The translations under genes were made by a program, and so were the position numbers. A stretch of 64,000 bases of DNA, taken from NCBI GenBank assembly GCA_031213475.1, contig JARUPZ010000013.1:4816739-4880738 (forward strand). Direction: 5' to 3'. Positions 1-15,200 of this stretch are shown here, in pieces; within the stretch, counting starts at the first letter, position 1, and each line of letters begins with the position of its first letter. The notes beneath the pieces are model-generated. The model did no database searches and was not told the DNA's origin. It saw only the letters and a list, made by a program, of their open reading frames with translations. The DNA is from Nereocystis luetkeana. Taxonomy: Eukaryota > Sar > Phaeophyceae > Laminariales > Laminariaceae.

Positions 1-179
1 AGGTCGCTTGTTCAGTGAAACTTCTATACCATTCGGGAACATTTTATGATTATTTATATCGTGTCGGGCTTTAACCTTAGAGCAGTGTAGCATAAGCTCG
101 TCATTTGCGCCGGCGACCCACTCCAGCCGCCTATGACCCTTCTCGATGGGGTCGATCCGCTGTTTGCCGTTGCCCCCAG

Positions 180-272
180 GTTATGTGTGGGCTTCACCAG
201 TGTCTTTCGCTAGCGCCGAAGGAATGCTGGGATGACGCCATGAAGGCAACCTTTACATGCCTCGCTTATCAG
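180..272 (+). CDS. CFAP54: CFAP54-like exon 1 of window
   Basis: Acceptor gttgcccccag and donor CAG/gtgaat bound 31 codons, phase 0 at both ends. The stretch KECWDDAMKATFTCLAYQ resembles the helical CFAP54 segment that carries a CL...TYYITKAL pattern in animals. The exon that should link it to the next one (273-1331) was not found. Confidence 0.6.
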
Positions 273-3200
273 GTGAATAACCGACTCAAGCTCCTCCGGT
301 CGCGCTCAAAGGCTACGTGATCAAGATTCAAAGGCAGAGTACCTTGTTGGTGTGGCTGAGTGACACATATCTCTACTAGTTGGTGAGAAAAGCGCCATAC
401 CAGTAGCGGGCTGTCGTCGGCGAACCAACTGAAGAGGCTAGTGGTGGCGTCGTGCTGGCCTCCAACGCCGTTGCGGTGCATTTGATCAGTCACGCTATTC
501 GTTTACAACAATGATACCGAGCGGGTAGGTATGAATTCGCTGACTAGGAACAGCCATACGTGGAGATAGCCCGTTTACATCTCCCACAGAAGTATTTGTT
601 CAGATTTTATGATGGGGTGCTCAACGCGAGCCTCGCGGCGGTTCCGCTCCAACCCCTTGACTTGACACCATACGTTTCCCTGATCCATACCGTAGATAAC
701 CCTCAAAGGCCACGAGATTGGAGAGCAAACGTCCGCGCAGAAAGCACTCTTGGAGCATGGCCCAGGCCCAGAACCAAACACCGCCGAGACGAATGTCTTC
801 AAGGTCAGCTTCCCTGGCTTCAGTACCTCTGCGTTGCGCCTTGTGGTTTTCAACGTCGAGCCTAGAGCTATCTGCGGTGGTACAGTGTGGTGCGGTTTAC
901 GCCTTGTTAGTCTGAGGGAGATACAAAACCACGAGATACTGCAGTAAAGCAGTGCATGAATATCGTCCTACGGATTCGCAGTCATTCACGAGAATGACGT
1001 GTACTATTGTAGGTGAGCATGATGCGTATTGCGAGTGCGGGGCCCGCTGGACAAACAGTGTGCAAAACACATTACGTGACTCGAGCCTTCTCGGGTGATA
1101 TTCTCAACAAACTGGGGTCGACAGGCCGTATGCGTCTAGGTCAGCAACACCTAGCGGCTGCGAGGCCAAGCATGCGCGTCTGGTAGCCATGGGGACCGCC
1201 TTGAACCAGCCACAACAAACCCTCTCTGAGCCTGTAGTTTCAGCTGGAAGGGCGCGGTGGGGGTGGTGAAGAAGAAGATAACGGCAACATGACCCACCTT
1301 CCGGGAAACTCTGCCGTTCCAATTTCTGCAGGTCTCGGTGCCAGACGCGGGCGAGGAGGATGGTACTACGTTGAATGCCAACGTTCCCTCGCAGACGGCG
1401 CTAGTGGAGGTTTGGATGGGGTTGCCAGGGTATGGGATGACGGGCGACGCACTGTTGAAGTTACAGAGAGCGCTTGGTATGAGTGAAGCTGTGACTGGAG
1501 AACCCTCCGGGAAAGCTGACGAGGGAGGCGAGAAGGAGCGAGGTCGCCTGATTCCGTCGGCGATGGCGCTGGAGGTAACGCAGCGTCTTTGCCAAGAAGT
1601 GTGACAATGAAGTTATGACAGTCATGTGTCGACGATGCATCGCAGTAGCGGTGTCATCATGCGTCGAACAATATCACCGCCCAAAGGCTGCCCAAGGGGC
1701 ACTCACTCAGGGATCACGAAAAGTGGCTGTATCCCAACAGCAGTCAAAGACCGAGCTTGGGTTTGTCCAGAGGGTGAAAAGCTTCGCCTATCGTTGATCG
1801 AGCCTAAGGGCGTGAACGTGGAGACTTTGCCCCTAGATTAATGAGGAAGAGGGGCACGAACGTCTAATGCATAACGGCTGGTGCGCGGACAGTTGAGAGG
1901 AGCAAAGACAACGATGCGAACCAGTGTAGCACCCCGACGACTGTTTATTTCCTATTGAATTTATAGGCGCACATGAGGCAAGGCGGCCTCATACTCGCAG
2001 TTGACTGAAAAACGGAATCTCGCCGCACCCACAACACACAACACACATCGCCACCAAAACCACAGCCGCCCGTAGGGCTGCGACCACCTCGAGACGGCAT
2101 GCCCCGAAACAAGCCACACGCGTTAGCTTAAACTCGCCCGCTTCTGTAGACGCCAGACCTGTGGAAATCGGCCACCCACAGCTCTCCCAATCCGATGTGC
2201 ATAAACACGAGGCTGTTGACATCAGTCAGTACAGAGATAGACAGACAGTCTAACTATATATTGGAAGCCTGTACATACACCGCTATGAAGAAGATTTTTC
2301 TCCTACAAGAAACAACGGCCTCATTACAATACGCCACCTTTCGGACACGCTTGACGTTTGAATTGTTATTTTTGCAGGAAGTGGAGCTGGTCGTTTCGAC
2401 GGCCCACAAAAACCCGTCGAACGCGTGGGCGCTACTAGCAGGAGAAGCCTTGGCTTTGCATCCTGATCGGATCCGACTCGTGTGCAGAGTATGCCGAATA
2501 GCTCTAGATCACGGCATGGCCCAGCAGGTGCGGCAAGAATATGACCGAAACACTTGTGCGTGTGATACACCCTGCTTCGTTGTCACAAGGCAGACTCTGC
2601 ATGCTTCTTGTTGGCCTACAATCTGAATGGGTCCTCTCCCAGAGGGCAGATCATCAGCAATCGCTTGCGACTGTGCACAACATGTAACAGCAAAGCTGTT
2701 AACGGCTCACGCGAAATGTGAATGCACTGTGTATCGTTTGTGTGGCCCAAATGCACCCTTCGGCAGGGAAAAATACCACCCCCAAAAAGGTCGACCTCGA
2801 CTTCAAAGCGTGCAGATTCGACACCCATGTACGATAATATATGCAGTTCTCTCTCAGCCTGCAGCATGTGAGATGTGTGCACACGGAGTATACATTAAAT
2901 GCGCTATACCGCAAAATATTGTAGTCGATTTTGCAGAGTTTGGCCATTAAAAATGGTGAACGGGGGTCTGAAGCGCAGTCGCTATGGTGCAGGTTATCTC
3001 CTGGCTAGAGCCAGCCAACGGAACCACCGGCACTGTGGGCGATGCTGACAGCGTGGAGGCGATGGCCAGTCGTTTCTTACTGCTCAATGCTGCAGATGTC
3101 GAGCGGCTCACCGCGAAGGTACAGTGTCCAAATACAGGCCGTAGCGGTTGTGCGGCTGTAGACATTCTGCATACGCGTTAGCAACTCCTTGCATCTGTGG

Positions 3201-6200
3201 TGCCGACGAGTACTCGAAGACGCGTTCTGCGATCGAGGTAGCACATTTCCGCTCTAATATTTTCTGAATGGCGGGGTTTCTTAATCCCAAATCGTCGCAA
3301 TGCCAATCTTGATTCGAAAAATGACTTTCTTGTATACTTGGGTCATGGGATTATTCATCGGGATGCAATCTGATTTTGTCGAAGTCAGTTTTCGGGTGAG
3401 GTATGGAGCTCGTGAAATGAGGAGCCTCAGGAATATCAGGGTGAACCTCAGTCGTAGAACGCCTCCGAGTACATGTCACCAGTTCGACTGAACGATTGCA
3501 CAGACCAGAAACGTCAAGGTCCGACATTAAGGTAAGGACGTATCATAGTGCACCCCGTGAGCGCGGGTGGCACAATGTATTATGTTGACGGATGGTCCGA
3601 ATCAATAGTCGGCGCAGTCTTCTTTGCAGCGAAGTAGGCTGCAATGTATACACGAGCACCCCACTATGCATGCGACCGAAACTCTGTTTACGTTGGTTTG
3701 AAATGCTTTCCATCCGAATTTGACTATACCGTCTCAGGTATGGTTTATTTTATATTATTCGGTTTTCATCGTGTTCATCATTTTCGCCCTACGTACTCTC
3801 TTGCTCCTTTCCGATTCGTACCTCAGGCCCGCCGGGGCCATATAGTAGGCTCCCCCCCCCCCCACTACGGTACGCAAGTCGCATTTTATCGCGAGAAGGA
3901 CTTAGCATTTTTTCCTCTTGTAAACTCGCGCCGATGTGCCACTGATGTAGGTCCTAGCGCTTGAGGGTGCGCTTACTACCACTCCATACATCGGCGCCGC
4001 GGAACGGGTGGTAATAGAACCAGATGGGGGCGGCGAGGGCAACGGACAGGCTAGCGGCGCAGGGACAGTTAAAGGCAGGGATGCTAAGCCGCTGGAAGAA
4101 GGCCACCAGAACAACAAACGAACGGTAGGAGCTTGGTACATTCACGTCCGTTGAGGTTAGTTACCTTATTGTAATGGTTCAATGTATCATAACATTCCAG
4201 GCTGATGGGTGGGCTGTTCTGCCGTCGTCGAAGTAGTTTAGTTTATTAAGTTGGCGCGCTCGCATGCATGCACCATAAGTCTCGAACATTACCAGTCGAC
4301 GCCAAAATGGGATTAATAATCGTTTTCCGTACAAAGCCTAGCAGTCTGCCCCATACCGTCGACCGCCCACGTGTTCCATGCAGTATCATAACATCAGCCT
4401 TAAAGTTAAACCTCTTTTTTTGTACCTGTCCAACATCTCCACAGAGTTCATCGCAGGACGACTTGAGCGGTGTGCTGCCATCACCTGCTGAATCGTCTCA
4501 GCTGCTATGGCTTGCCGAAGTTGAGCATATCCTTGGAGCGGCTTCGCTTCAGCTAGCGTTTACCGCCGCTAGTAAGCTCAGCTCTCCCATCCCCGAGGCC
4601 CATAATGAGACCTCTCCGATGGGGGCTGCACGGTCCGTGGACGCGACAAGGGCACACCGACCTTGGGGCTATGGTAGCGGTCCGTTTGCTGACGTTTCTG
4701 CCACAGGGTCGGACATCTTCGAGAAGGAGTGGGGAGGAGGGGCTGGAGGGAAAGACGACGTCTCGAGCAGTGCTGAGATCGACGAAGTATTCACCATTGA
4801 GCAGCTTGAGGTGTGTCAATGTTCGTGATATTCATTAAAAAAAAACTGTGGCGGTAGTTTATCGATCCAGGAGGTGGCGGGTTGGGGTGAATCGCGTTGC
4901 AATGATGCCACCCCGGCACTTCCGGTTATCTTGCGTTGAATTATGTTAGTTGTGCGTTCACTGGAAGGGTGTTCAGTTTTCCATGGCGTTTAGGAGTTTT
5001 GGTGTATTGGACGCCCCACGGGACGCTATTCATAGACTAAGAGTACAAGGAAATGACCAAATATGGAAACATCATCATCAGAATCATCCAAACTGCGTCG
5101 CTCACAACTTTGCCTAAACAATCCGGCGTCGACAAGGATGAGGGCACTCCTTGGCCGGACATCACCAAACCCGGTTCTGCCGCTGCTAACGGGGGGGTCG
5201 ATCCTGAGGGCAGTGATGCCGGAGAGCTGACGAGTGGCGACGACAAGGATGGTGGTGGTAAATCCAGGGCAAGGGCGCGTGCGGCTCTGGCTGCTTACTT
5301 GCCAAAGGCCATGATGCACTTGACGAGGGCAGCCAGTCGAGCGAGATGGGGCAGATCGTGGACAAAGGTAAGAGCTTACGGGCCATCTCCACGCGCACCA
5401 CTTTGAACTGATTAAACCTAGAGTCAGAGCGTCGAGGTTATAGGTGTACATAGCCCCCATGGGAGCTACTGTGGAAGGTCCTTATCGTGCTGATGGTCAC
5501 ACCGAGTAAATCACTGAGGCCTTAACTGCAAGTGGGATGTTGTCACCGCGAGGTCGTGTCAGGAAGCTGATATAAAACATCCAACCAGAGAAAAACGGAT
5601 GACCAGCCACAAGGTGCTGATCCGTTTCCGTCAATCGTGTTCGTGGCCTAAAGGCCGAAGGAGCATGCGGTCTATTGTGGAACGCCATCTTGTCTCTATG
5701 GCTATCGCCGCAAGATTTCCGGCTCGAAGCTGAGGGGGCATCGTCGGGCTCAGGAGGGGCCGGGTCCGCCACTCCCCTGGGGGTACACGATGCGCTCGTC
5801 TATGCCAAGGCTTGCGAGGTAAGTGATAGGCGTAGCATGCATCGTGTGCAAACGAGGTTGACGTAACAGCGGGCCGGCGGACATCAACGCTATACCCTGC
5901 CAGGTACACGATAGTTTTCTCATACAGAACAACGGGCCCCACGCTAAAAGGGGCAAACCGGAGTGTACAAAATGAAGTTGCGGACCAAGGGGTGATTCTT
6001 GGTAACTTACGATATAGAACGGCCGATATCGTGGAGATGAGAAGCACCAGTGGCAACCCCTCCCCGGGCCTCTCGTCTGTGCAGTTTCACCGTGCCGGAT
6101 GTCGCTCCTAAGAAAGACAAAATTCGTACCAGGTATGTATTTGTATGGTACTTAATGTGCTGCTACCCCCACCCCTCCCAGACATACATGACCCTTGCAT

Positions 6201-9200
6201 GTCCCCTTTTCAGGCACTATTGGACACCGTAGATGCGCTGAATGGTGGCCGAATACAGTCATCATCGATTCGTTCCAGCGGGGCTATTCCAGGTGCCCCC
6301 GGCCAAGGCGGGGAGTTCGACGACGGTTCCGAGACAGATAGCGTGGAAATCAAGGCCAAGCATTCCGCCAATTACAGGGTAGAGGTGGGTTCTTGAGGAG
6401 ACAGAGATGTCGTATGTTTCTGTCCTTCGTCGCGTCAATGGACGCACCAAATGTTTCTCGGTTGTGAAGGCTAGCAGAGTCCACGGATTGGTGGCAATGT
6501 CAAATGCGTACTGTAGAACGATTTCCTCTTGCGCACGCGTTGGCAGGCCTAGGGAACCTGGGGCATGTACGGCACGTGCCGTAGTCCTAGCTGGTTACCT
6601 AACCGCTTATTGCCGACATGTCATGTTCTTCCTGGAAACGGCGTACTCCTGGCCAAGAGAATTGCAAACACCCTTGGTCGATAAGGCCGTCAGAGTCGGG
6701 AGATGGGCAAAATAGACGGATGCGTAATACAAGTTCTTGACGTGGGCGCGATCGCGTTGTCTGGGTATTAGGTACGCCCTCCAATATATCTGACTTCGTA
6801 GATCTAGCTTGCCTCCGAACCGTTCCTTGTTGATATATCTGGTTACCCCTCCAAACGCAGCATGGTGGGATGGCCGGGACCGATCATGACCCAAAGAGCG
6901 GCACTGGCTGCCCCATGCCACCGGATGTGCGCTGGGTTTCGAGGTTCGTGGAGTGGGGTCTACAAGGGATTCTCCGCTGCCGTCGTTGGGGTGTAGTGGT
7001 CAAGGTGAGAAGACTTTAGTTTGTAGGAGCCGCTGTAGACGTGCCAGCATTGAAAACCAGCATTGACAATGTGATACGTATGTTTGTTAAGCTGGTTTAA
7101 TGAGCCCCATCGGTCAGAAAGTGGTGGAGTACCGGTTCCGAAGTATGTTCACCGCTCGTCCAGGACGTCTGGCGCCAAAACTATATGCGTGAGCGACTTC
7201 GCAGGAACATATCACGTACGGGGAGAAAGGTGATAGTACCTCGAAGCTGAGCCGTGACTGTGGCCAGAACGAGACAGACAAAGTGAGGCCAATATCCACG
7301 TCGGGGGTGTTTGAGAGTATGCCCCCCGCAGCGACAACGAACTCGCTATGACAAAACCTAGTGTGCATTGGCACAGTGTCCTGCTGCGCTGGCACGTTTT
7401 CGAGTGTGAAGGTTGTGTACTATGGTTGTTGAAGAAGGACAATCTTGACAAGGCGTCTTCTAGAAGATCCAAACGTTGTCATGCATTAGGGATGACCCCC
7501 CCCCTCATGGTGTTGGTGCAGAGCACATAGAGTTCTAGCGACAAAAGCTTTCGACATTCGCAACTTGAAGGACAATTTTCATGGTCATTGTTTTCAGAGG
7601 TCTTGGCCCTTGTCTCATCTATGATTTCGCTGAACCTTCCCGACTATCTAGGTAGGAAGTCGGCTGCTGGCATCCACTGGTGGACTTCACGGGGGGCATA
7701 GAATCTACTCTTTAGTATTGTACGCTCAAAAGCGGTTGTGCTCTCTGGCGGTATCTCTCCTGTCGACGAGAGAAGCGCGACTTGAGGCCATGGACGCAAA
7801 CTTCCAAGCAGCCCAGGCCAAGAAGCGTCGACGGAAGGTGGGAAGCTTTGTATGGGAGGAAAAAGTTGTTTATCGTGCGCATGATGTCGAACGATAGCTT
7901 GCGCTTTGCCTTATATTTTAGTCTGCGCTTGGGTTCACTAACAAGCGGAAGCATGGGTAAGGGTATTCTAGTAGGGTGTATGATCGTCAGGGGACAACTG
8001 GGTTGATCCCCGGGTTTCCCAATTGGTTGTAGGGCAGTACCGACTGCGTTTTGCTTTGTCTATGGGCCTTCTGTAAATACAGTCGTCGACAATGCGCACT
8101 CGCAGGAACTGAAGGTGTTGAAAGACACGGGCTCTGCGAATGTTCAGCACGAAAGCACGCGTATAGTTAGTCCACATGACCGTGCCTCACATTTCACGCC
8201 CTTGCCGGAAGGTGCTGAGAGCGGTAGAAACCAAAAGCAAGGACGAGATTGAACACGAGCGGGCAAGGGAGCCGCTGGTCGATGCCGTTGGAGACGCGCG
8301 AGTCCGAAAACAGATCCACGATCATCGCCTGGGAACTCTCCTTCAGGCTAGAGACGCCTACATGAAAGATAAAAAGTGAGTCGTCCAGAGAAGTGGTTGC
8401 AACATTTCGAAGGCCAGCGGCAGTTCTGTTTTCATGGCGCTTACCATCGGCACCAGCATTTGCTGCAGCGACTGATGCACGGACTTCAGTATCACAGACT
8501 GTTACAGTCGGATTCATGGTGCCTATAGGAAACCCCGAGGGTGGGTCAGTGTGCCCCACTTCACCAAGCTATCTCCCCTGAATTTTCACTCGGTCGTACA
8601 GAATTGGCCGCAGTACCCTCGATGGTGCAAGGGAAGCCCTGGCGGAATACCTTGCGCTTCTATCGCCGGCGCCGCTGGACGATGAAGAAGGAGGCGATCC
8701 CGATCATCCTGTAGATGTGGAAAAGTCGCTCAAGGGTACACTGAAGCTGTACGGGCGAGCTGTAGACGTGTTGAGGCAAAAGCGGGAGCGAGAGCTTTTG
8801 ACGGAAGCTTTGTGTGATATGGGGGATTTACACGTGAGGAAGCAGGAGATATTGGCGTTCGTTATCCAATGGTTTACCTTGGTGTCAGTAGCTGGGGGTT
8901 GCCGAGTCTTGGTTGGCGATATTTGGGAAACATCTGGAAAATCGTATCAAGCCTTTGGTGTCAAAGTCGACAACTACCGACTGTCCTCTCGTGTGTGGAA
9001 TTCATTTGTGTATCCCTTGGACACCATGAAGTACAGCGTTGTGGAAACCTAAGTGAGTACAAAACAATGCATTCGGCGACTGGTCTTCACTCATAAAACA
9101 AAGCACAAAATATATACCTGGTAGTAATCATCCATGTGACGGAGCATTACTGTACATGCCTCTTACTCGACGTTTCGACCAATGTATCTCAGGTGCTGCA

Positions 9201-12200
9201 TGGAAAGTACGACTTGGCCGCCAAATGCTGGACAGATGCCATCGACGGCCTCTGTTCAGCCCTTGTGAGTGAAATTCTGTAACTTACTGTGCCCTTGGCT
9301 CTTTATCTATTGCACACCTTGGATAACGTCAGCGATTTTTTTTTTTATGTTCATGTTAGGCCTCAGCAAAAAAAAAAAACGTAACATCACATTAATACGT
9401 TAACTACTTCCTGGGTTTTGTGATAACATAGTGTTAGGGTGTTATGATATTGGCGGGCGATCGCGTAACATGATGTCAGAGTGCTACCTTGATCCCGTAC
9501 TGACCGCAGTATATGTGTTACGGTATTAGGCTAAGACCCGTTCTACGATAGAGGTAGCACATTTCCGCTATGTTGTTTCTGAATGACGGAGTTGCTTGAC
9601 CCCAAGTCGTCTGGATGTCAATCTTGATTTCGAAAAAACGTTTTGTAGACTTGGCCCATGGGATTATTCGCCGCGATGCATTTTGATTTTTGCTGAAGTC
9701 ACCTTTCGGGTGAGGTATGGAGCTCCTTAAGTGAGGAGCCTCAGAAAATATAGGGTGAACCTCTATTGTAGAACGGGTCCTACGCAGCCCATAGCGAGTA
9801 ACACTATGCTATCGTGATGGCGGAATTCCATGTAGCTATCGTAACACACGTTGAAGGGATAACGCACATGGTCAATCAAACGTACACATTCTGTTATCGT
9901 GTGAGCGACATCCACCCGTAGCGAGTAACGCTCAGTTAGTGTGTCAGCGGGATTCTTACTTGCTACCTTCACACCCTTTAGACGAATATCTTACACGGCC
10001 AAGTAAACGTGTACATAACTCTATGTTGGTGTGTTAGTGAAATTCCTACCAGTAGTGGCTATCGTAACACACGTTATAGGGAAATGACGTATATGGACAC
10101 CACAACGTTAACATTATGACGCCGTATCAGCCGCAGCAGCAGTCCGTATCGAGCGACGTTATGTGAGGGTGTTAACGGAACTTGCTGCCATAATACACGT
10201 CAAACGGATAGCGTACATGATCGATAAAACACTAGCATAAGGTTAATGTGTTAGTATGCAACGTATATTGTGACGCAAGTTAGCAGATAACGTACACCCC
10301 CAATCTAGCATTAACATTATTTTACTGCCGTGTTAGCTCGTACGTTCGAGTGTGCAGAATACGTTATAGATGGATAACGTACAGTGTTATAGATGGATAA
10401 CGTAATGGCGGGGTTTCCAGAAAAAAGTGAGGCGTTTTTTGCGGGGATACCTCCTAAATACCCCCTGTGTTCGGGTTTTTAACTATCGAGCTTTTCTTTA
10501 CCGGGGATTCCATACTATTCTCCCGTCACCGGGGATATTTTTGTAGGTATCCCCTACTGGGATGTCGGCGAAATTGAATATCACGGCTACGTTGTGTTAC
10601 TTCCACACGCCGCTTTACCACTACCACAGGTAACACATGTTAGATCTCCGGAAGATCTTAAGGGTAACGTCGTAACATTGCGTTAGAAAGACTTCGGCCC
10701 CAACGGCCACTCAGTATCATAATGTCAGACCCGGATTGATTTTATGGTACTCGGTAACGGAATGTTATCGTCAGATCTTTTCTGACAGGAGCAACGTAAC
10801 GTAATGTTAGAGAGACCTCCGCATTTAGGCTAACATCCTCACAAAATGTCACGTATGGACCGGCTAAGACTGTAATGTATCTAACGTAAGTTAAGGGTTA
10901 CGTTATCCGAGCCTAAGGCAATCAGATGGGGGGTCCAGATAACGTAGTATTTGTAGTGCTGGCCACTGCGTTATGTTACATTAGTGTGTTATTTTTGAAC
11001 ACAATGATATGCGTTAGTAATGCTGGCGAACATGGTAACGTTATGTTAGGGTGTTATGTATGACACTCCTCCTAAGAGTAACACTATGTTAGTTTGTTAT
11101 GTCTAACGCTGCATCGATAGTAACATTATGTTATCGTGTTAGTAAATATGCGGATATCGATCTGGGCATGTTTGAGGGATGACGTACGTGTTTGTCAAAG
11201 CCTAACACTGTGTTACAGTGTTAGTTCAAGGACTGATCACGGCATAACATAATATTACAGTACCAGAGCTGGATGAGATCGAGCACCAACATAACGTTTT
11301 AGCGTGTGCACGTTCGTGGGTGTCCAGTTAACACTGTGATAGCGCGTTACCATGATCGCTCCTCCAATGCTAACACTATGTTGGTACGTTACCACGTTCC
11401 CGTGTAACGCCCCATAACGTAGATAAGTGTTATCCGAGGTGCGATATATTGACACAGACGGCTACCTGTCAGAAATGGTTAGACTTCGCGCAAGATTTAA
11501 TTATATATCATCTCAAAGGTAGTTGAGCTCGCGCGAGCAAGATACACTATTGGCGCCTTTCTTAAGAGGCTCATGGGCGGTGATCGCGACTGGAAGCTAC
11601 AGTAGTAGGTACGCAGGAAGCTTTGACTCTTTGTGGGACGTGTTTAAAGCATCGTTCAGCAGCATGTGCTGATGTTGCAACGGGGGCTATAGGTTGAATG
11701 ACATACGACACGAAATTGGAACGTGGAAGTGTGGTGAGCCTAAGCTTTATTTTGGCCAATCCGCCGGATAAAAAAAAACAAAGTTAACTCGCCGCTGGCA
11801 AGTCTGTAGCGTGACAACCTGCTCGTGATCCATAGACACCAGAAACAACAGCGTTCGAGGGGAAGCCGGTACTAGCCTGCTCTTCTCGTGTGCCTACCTT
11901 TGCTTCTCGCGCGGTAGATGAGGCCCCTGTAGCGTCAGCTTAGTATTGTTCGCTCCCTCTTCACTCAGGTGGTCGTTCTACGTAGTCGCCCTCCGTATGC
12001 TCCGCGTAGCAGCTCGCTAGAGCAGGCAAGTTACAAAATTATGGACCAAACCATCATCAAGCGAGTTGATCGATCCACAAGAGATTGTACTGACGCCTAC
12101 TGATCGAGGCGGTCTCCGCCATGCGGTCCGGGACTCTTTACATTCCCCATACAGGATTCCGTTGAGCAATGGAGGCCTCTGTTTGACACGCTACGCTCTG

Positions 12201-15200
12201 CACACCCTTCGCAAGGAGGACCACCGGGCGGAGGGGGCTCCCTGGCTCGGGCGTTAGGCGGGTGGAGCTGCCTTGCCGGGGGAACCATTCTCGGCAAACT
12301 TAGCATGTTCACTGGGCAGGTACGTGGCGGTCGTAGTCCTCGCTTCCACCCCAAAACCAAGCAAGTTCACCTGTCTGTGCCAAAATATGCTACGCATGCC
12401 AGGTCATGTACGACAGGACAGTTCTGTGGCCAAGTTTGACTTTAATTGTATTCCTTTGATTTCCATAAATAAGAACTAGGCACAAATAATACATAGTTCA
12501 CCAACCACACCATTTTAGTGTCCACGAGTTGTCGTAAGGCGAAAATTCTCCCCACCAGGAGGCACTACGCAATAGGAAAAGCAAATAGGATATAGGTTAC
12601 TCTTCCATCGTGACCGTTTGCGACAAGCCCATGGGAATTAAGTCACGCGCTCTTTGTCGTTTCATGGGGCTGCTCCTCTCCTCGCTCGCGAGTAGAGCCT
12701 AGTCGAAACGTGTGATAGCACAGTAAGTAGTGCCCCCATCTATGTAGCCCTTTGGGCGTGGAGGACCCACTCCCTCCTTCACTATTATATTCCGGGTGAC
12801 GGGTAGTCGTGTCAGGATCGGGACGGTTCCCGAATGATAAGCAGGTAATCAACCCCAAACGTCGCGGACAATACAGCGAACACAACCGCATGGGCAGGGG
12901 AATTGCGTAAATTGATACCACAGTAGTGAAACATGAACATCGTACTGCTCGCCTCCCGCCCGGTTCCGCAGGCGGACATGGACAGCCAGCTCAACCTTTG
13001 CCTGATGGCGGCCGAATTGTTCAGAGCGCCGATGGAGACAACGCTTCCCTTTCCTCAGGTGGCTTCCCGACGCTAATTCCTTGTCTGGTCGACTGCGCCT
13101 TGCGCGACATAAGCCACCTAAATGACTGCGCCTTGCGCGACGTAAGCCACCTAAATGACTGCGCTATGCAATACATGGTTTATGACGCGTTCCACAATGG
13201 GAGTAGCACGGGATTGGGTAACACGTTTTCTTACAGGCCTAGACGATGGGGTTGATTTCCCATCGGGCCAAGAGTATATTTTTGCTTTGATGCCAGTTTC
13301 TTGGGTGCTACAGAGATCGCCTCAAGCGAGGCGCTTCAGAAAACGGTTGCTGCGCGCCTCTACTATATCATACTTCTACTCTAACTTTCTATAGCCATCA
13401 TGCCCGGAAGAAAGAGGCGCCGACACAGTAAGGTTGCTCATGGAAGACGTTGTATGAAAAATTCACATTTTGAAATAAACAAAATTACAACCTATTTCGT
13501 CGCTCAATCTCATGCTTGCTACAGAGGGAGTGTGACTACGCCTCGTACACGCCGGAGACTCTGGGTGGGCCAGGACTGGAGGGACAGGGGCTATGGACCG
13601 ACGACCGCCGGTTGTCTGCTCCGGCTCTCTCGGCCTCCCTGATGCACGTCCAAGAAGTTCTGTGTGCGGCCGGGCGGGCGAAGGAGGCGTTTCCTGTTCT
13701 AGCTATCCTGGAGCACGTGCGTTCCCTGCGTAACCACAACGTGGGGGTTTAGCGGCACAACAGGTTTCGTCAGATAAAAAACATTCGATATATGTCTCCA
13801 AACGTTTGCTGCACTCAAAAGTGCTTACGGGCATCTGTGAGCTCCATGACGCTACCAGAGTGCCGCGTATTGGTTTGGTACGTGAGCCGCAGAATGCCGC
13901 GTTGATGGAATCGTTAACAAGTTTCCGTTTTCTCGCGGGCGTTCCCTTCGTTAAGGTTGCATCAAGGGTAACCTTAGACCCTCTGCAGCTTGTCCAAGTG
14001 AAGTTAGCGAGAGCGGAGTGCCTGGCAGAAGCCGGGTTCCCTGCGGAGGCAGCCTCGGCTCTAGCTGGAGTACTTTCAGGAGGGAGCACGCCGAAAACAA
14101 CAGGCGACTACGCCGGTCGAAGGTGCCATGCTTCCATATTTGGTGGTATCAACCGCAACATTGTCATAAACCAGAAAACTGTCAAACATCGGCGCTGTTA
14201 GCATCATTGTTGTGTACGTGTTGATTACCTTACCAGTACAAATGTTATCCCGATTAAACAAGCACGAGCAATGAGTGTGTTTTGACAAAGTTTGCTTGGT
14301 TGTTGGGGCCGCGACGTTCGATGTACTGGGTAGCCGATAAGTCCGACGTGAGCGGTATCGGGGAGGTTCTCTCTGCGGTATTCTATCCGGCCATTGCGCA
14401 TGACGCTGACTTAATAATATCAGCTAACGCACGGTCTGTAGTGGTGGCAAGCGTATTTGTGGGGAGCCCCACTGAACGCTACGTATAGTGAGGTCCCTTT
14501 TCCTCGTGACACTGCCACCGAAGGCCAACCAAACCGTCAGAATAGCACCCGAATATACCCTTCGTAGTGGCTATAAGTAAGTTATTTCACTCCGAACCGC
14601 CCATGCTTAACGTTCAATGTGCAATTCGACCTTCTGCTCTCTCAACGGGCAGGCGTGCATGCGGCCTAGGGGGCGATGTCGAGTCTGCCGCTTCACCAGC
14701 TGTATCGGAGGGGAAAGGAAAGCCCGAGGGAAAAGCAAAGAAGGGTGCAAAAGACAAGAAAGCTGACCAAGGAAGGGGAAAGAACACCCCCCCCCCCATA
14801 GCCGCGAGCGGCTCGTCTGCAACGGACAACGACAGCAGGGCGGTAGGTGGTCGCAAAACGTTTTTTGTGGTAGTACTTGTATGTCTATAAAACTACCTTC
14901 GAGTCAAGGCCCACCTTCTGCCTTTTTTTGCTACCTCACATATCTGTGTTAGCTGAACAACATACTCGTACCGAGTACAAACAATTCGCTTTTCCCCCCC
15001 ATCTCAGAACATCGGGTTTCAAAGAGCTTGCGCCTTTATATCGTGACTTTGAAAAAACACCCATTTATGTTGCCCAACGCACTTGTCGACCACAGCTGGC
15101 CAAGAGCGGCCTCCCGTTCTACGGCTTCGCCCCTTTCTACAATAGTCTACCTCTGGGCCACCCTGACAATGCGGCCGCCGTATCATGGCTGATCGGTGAC

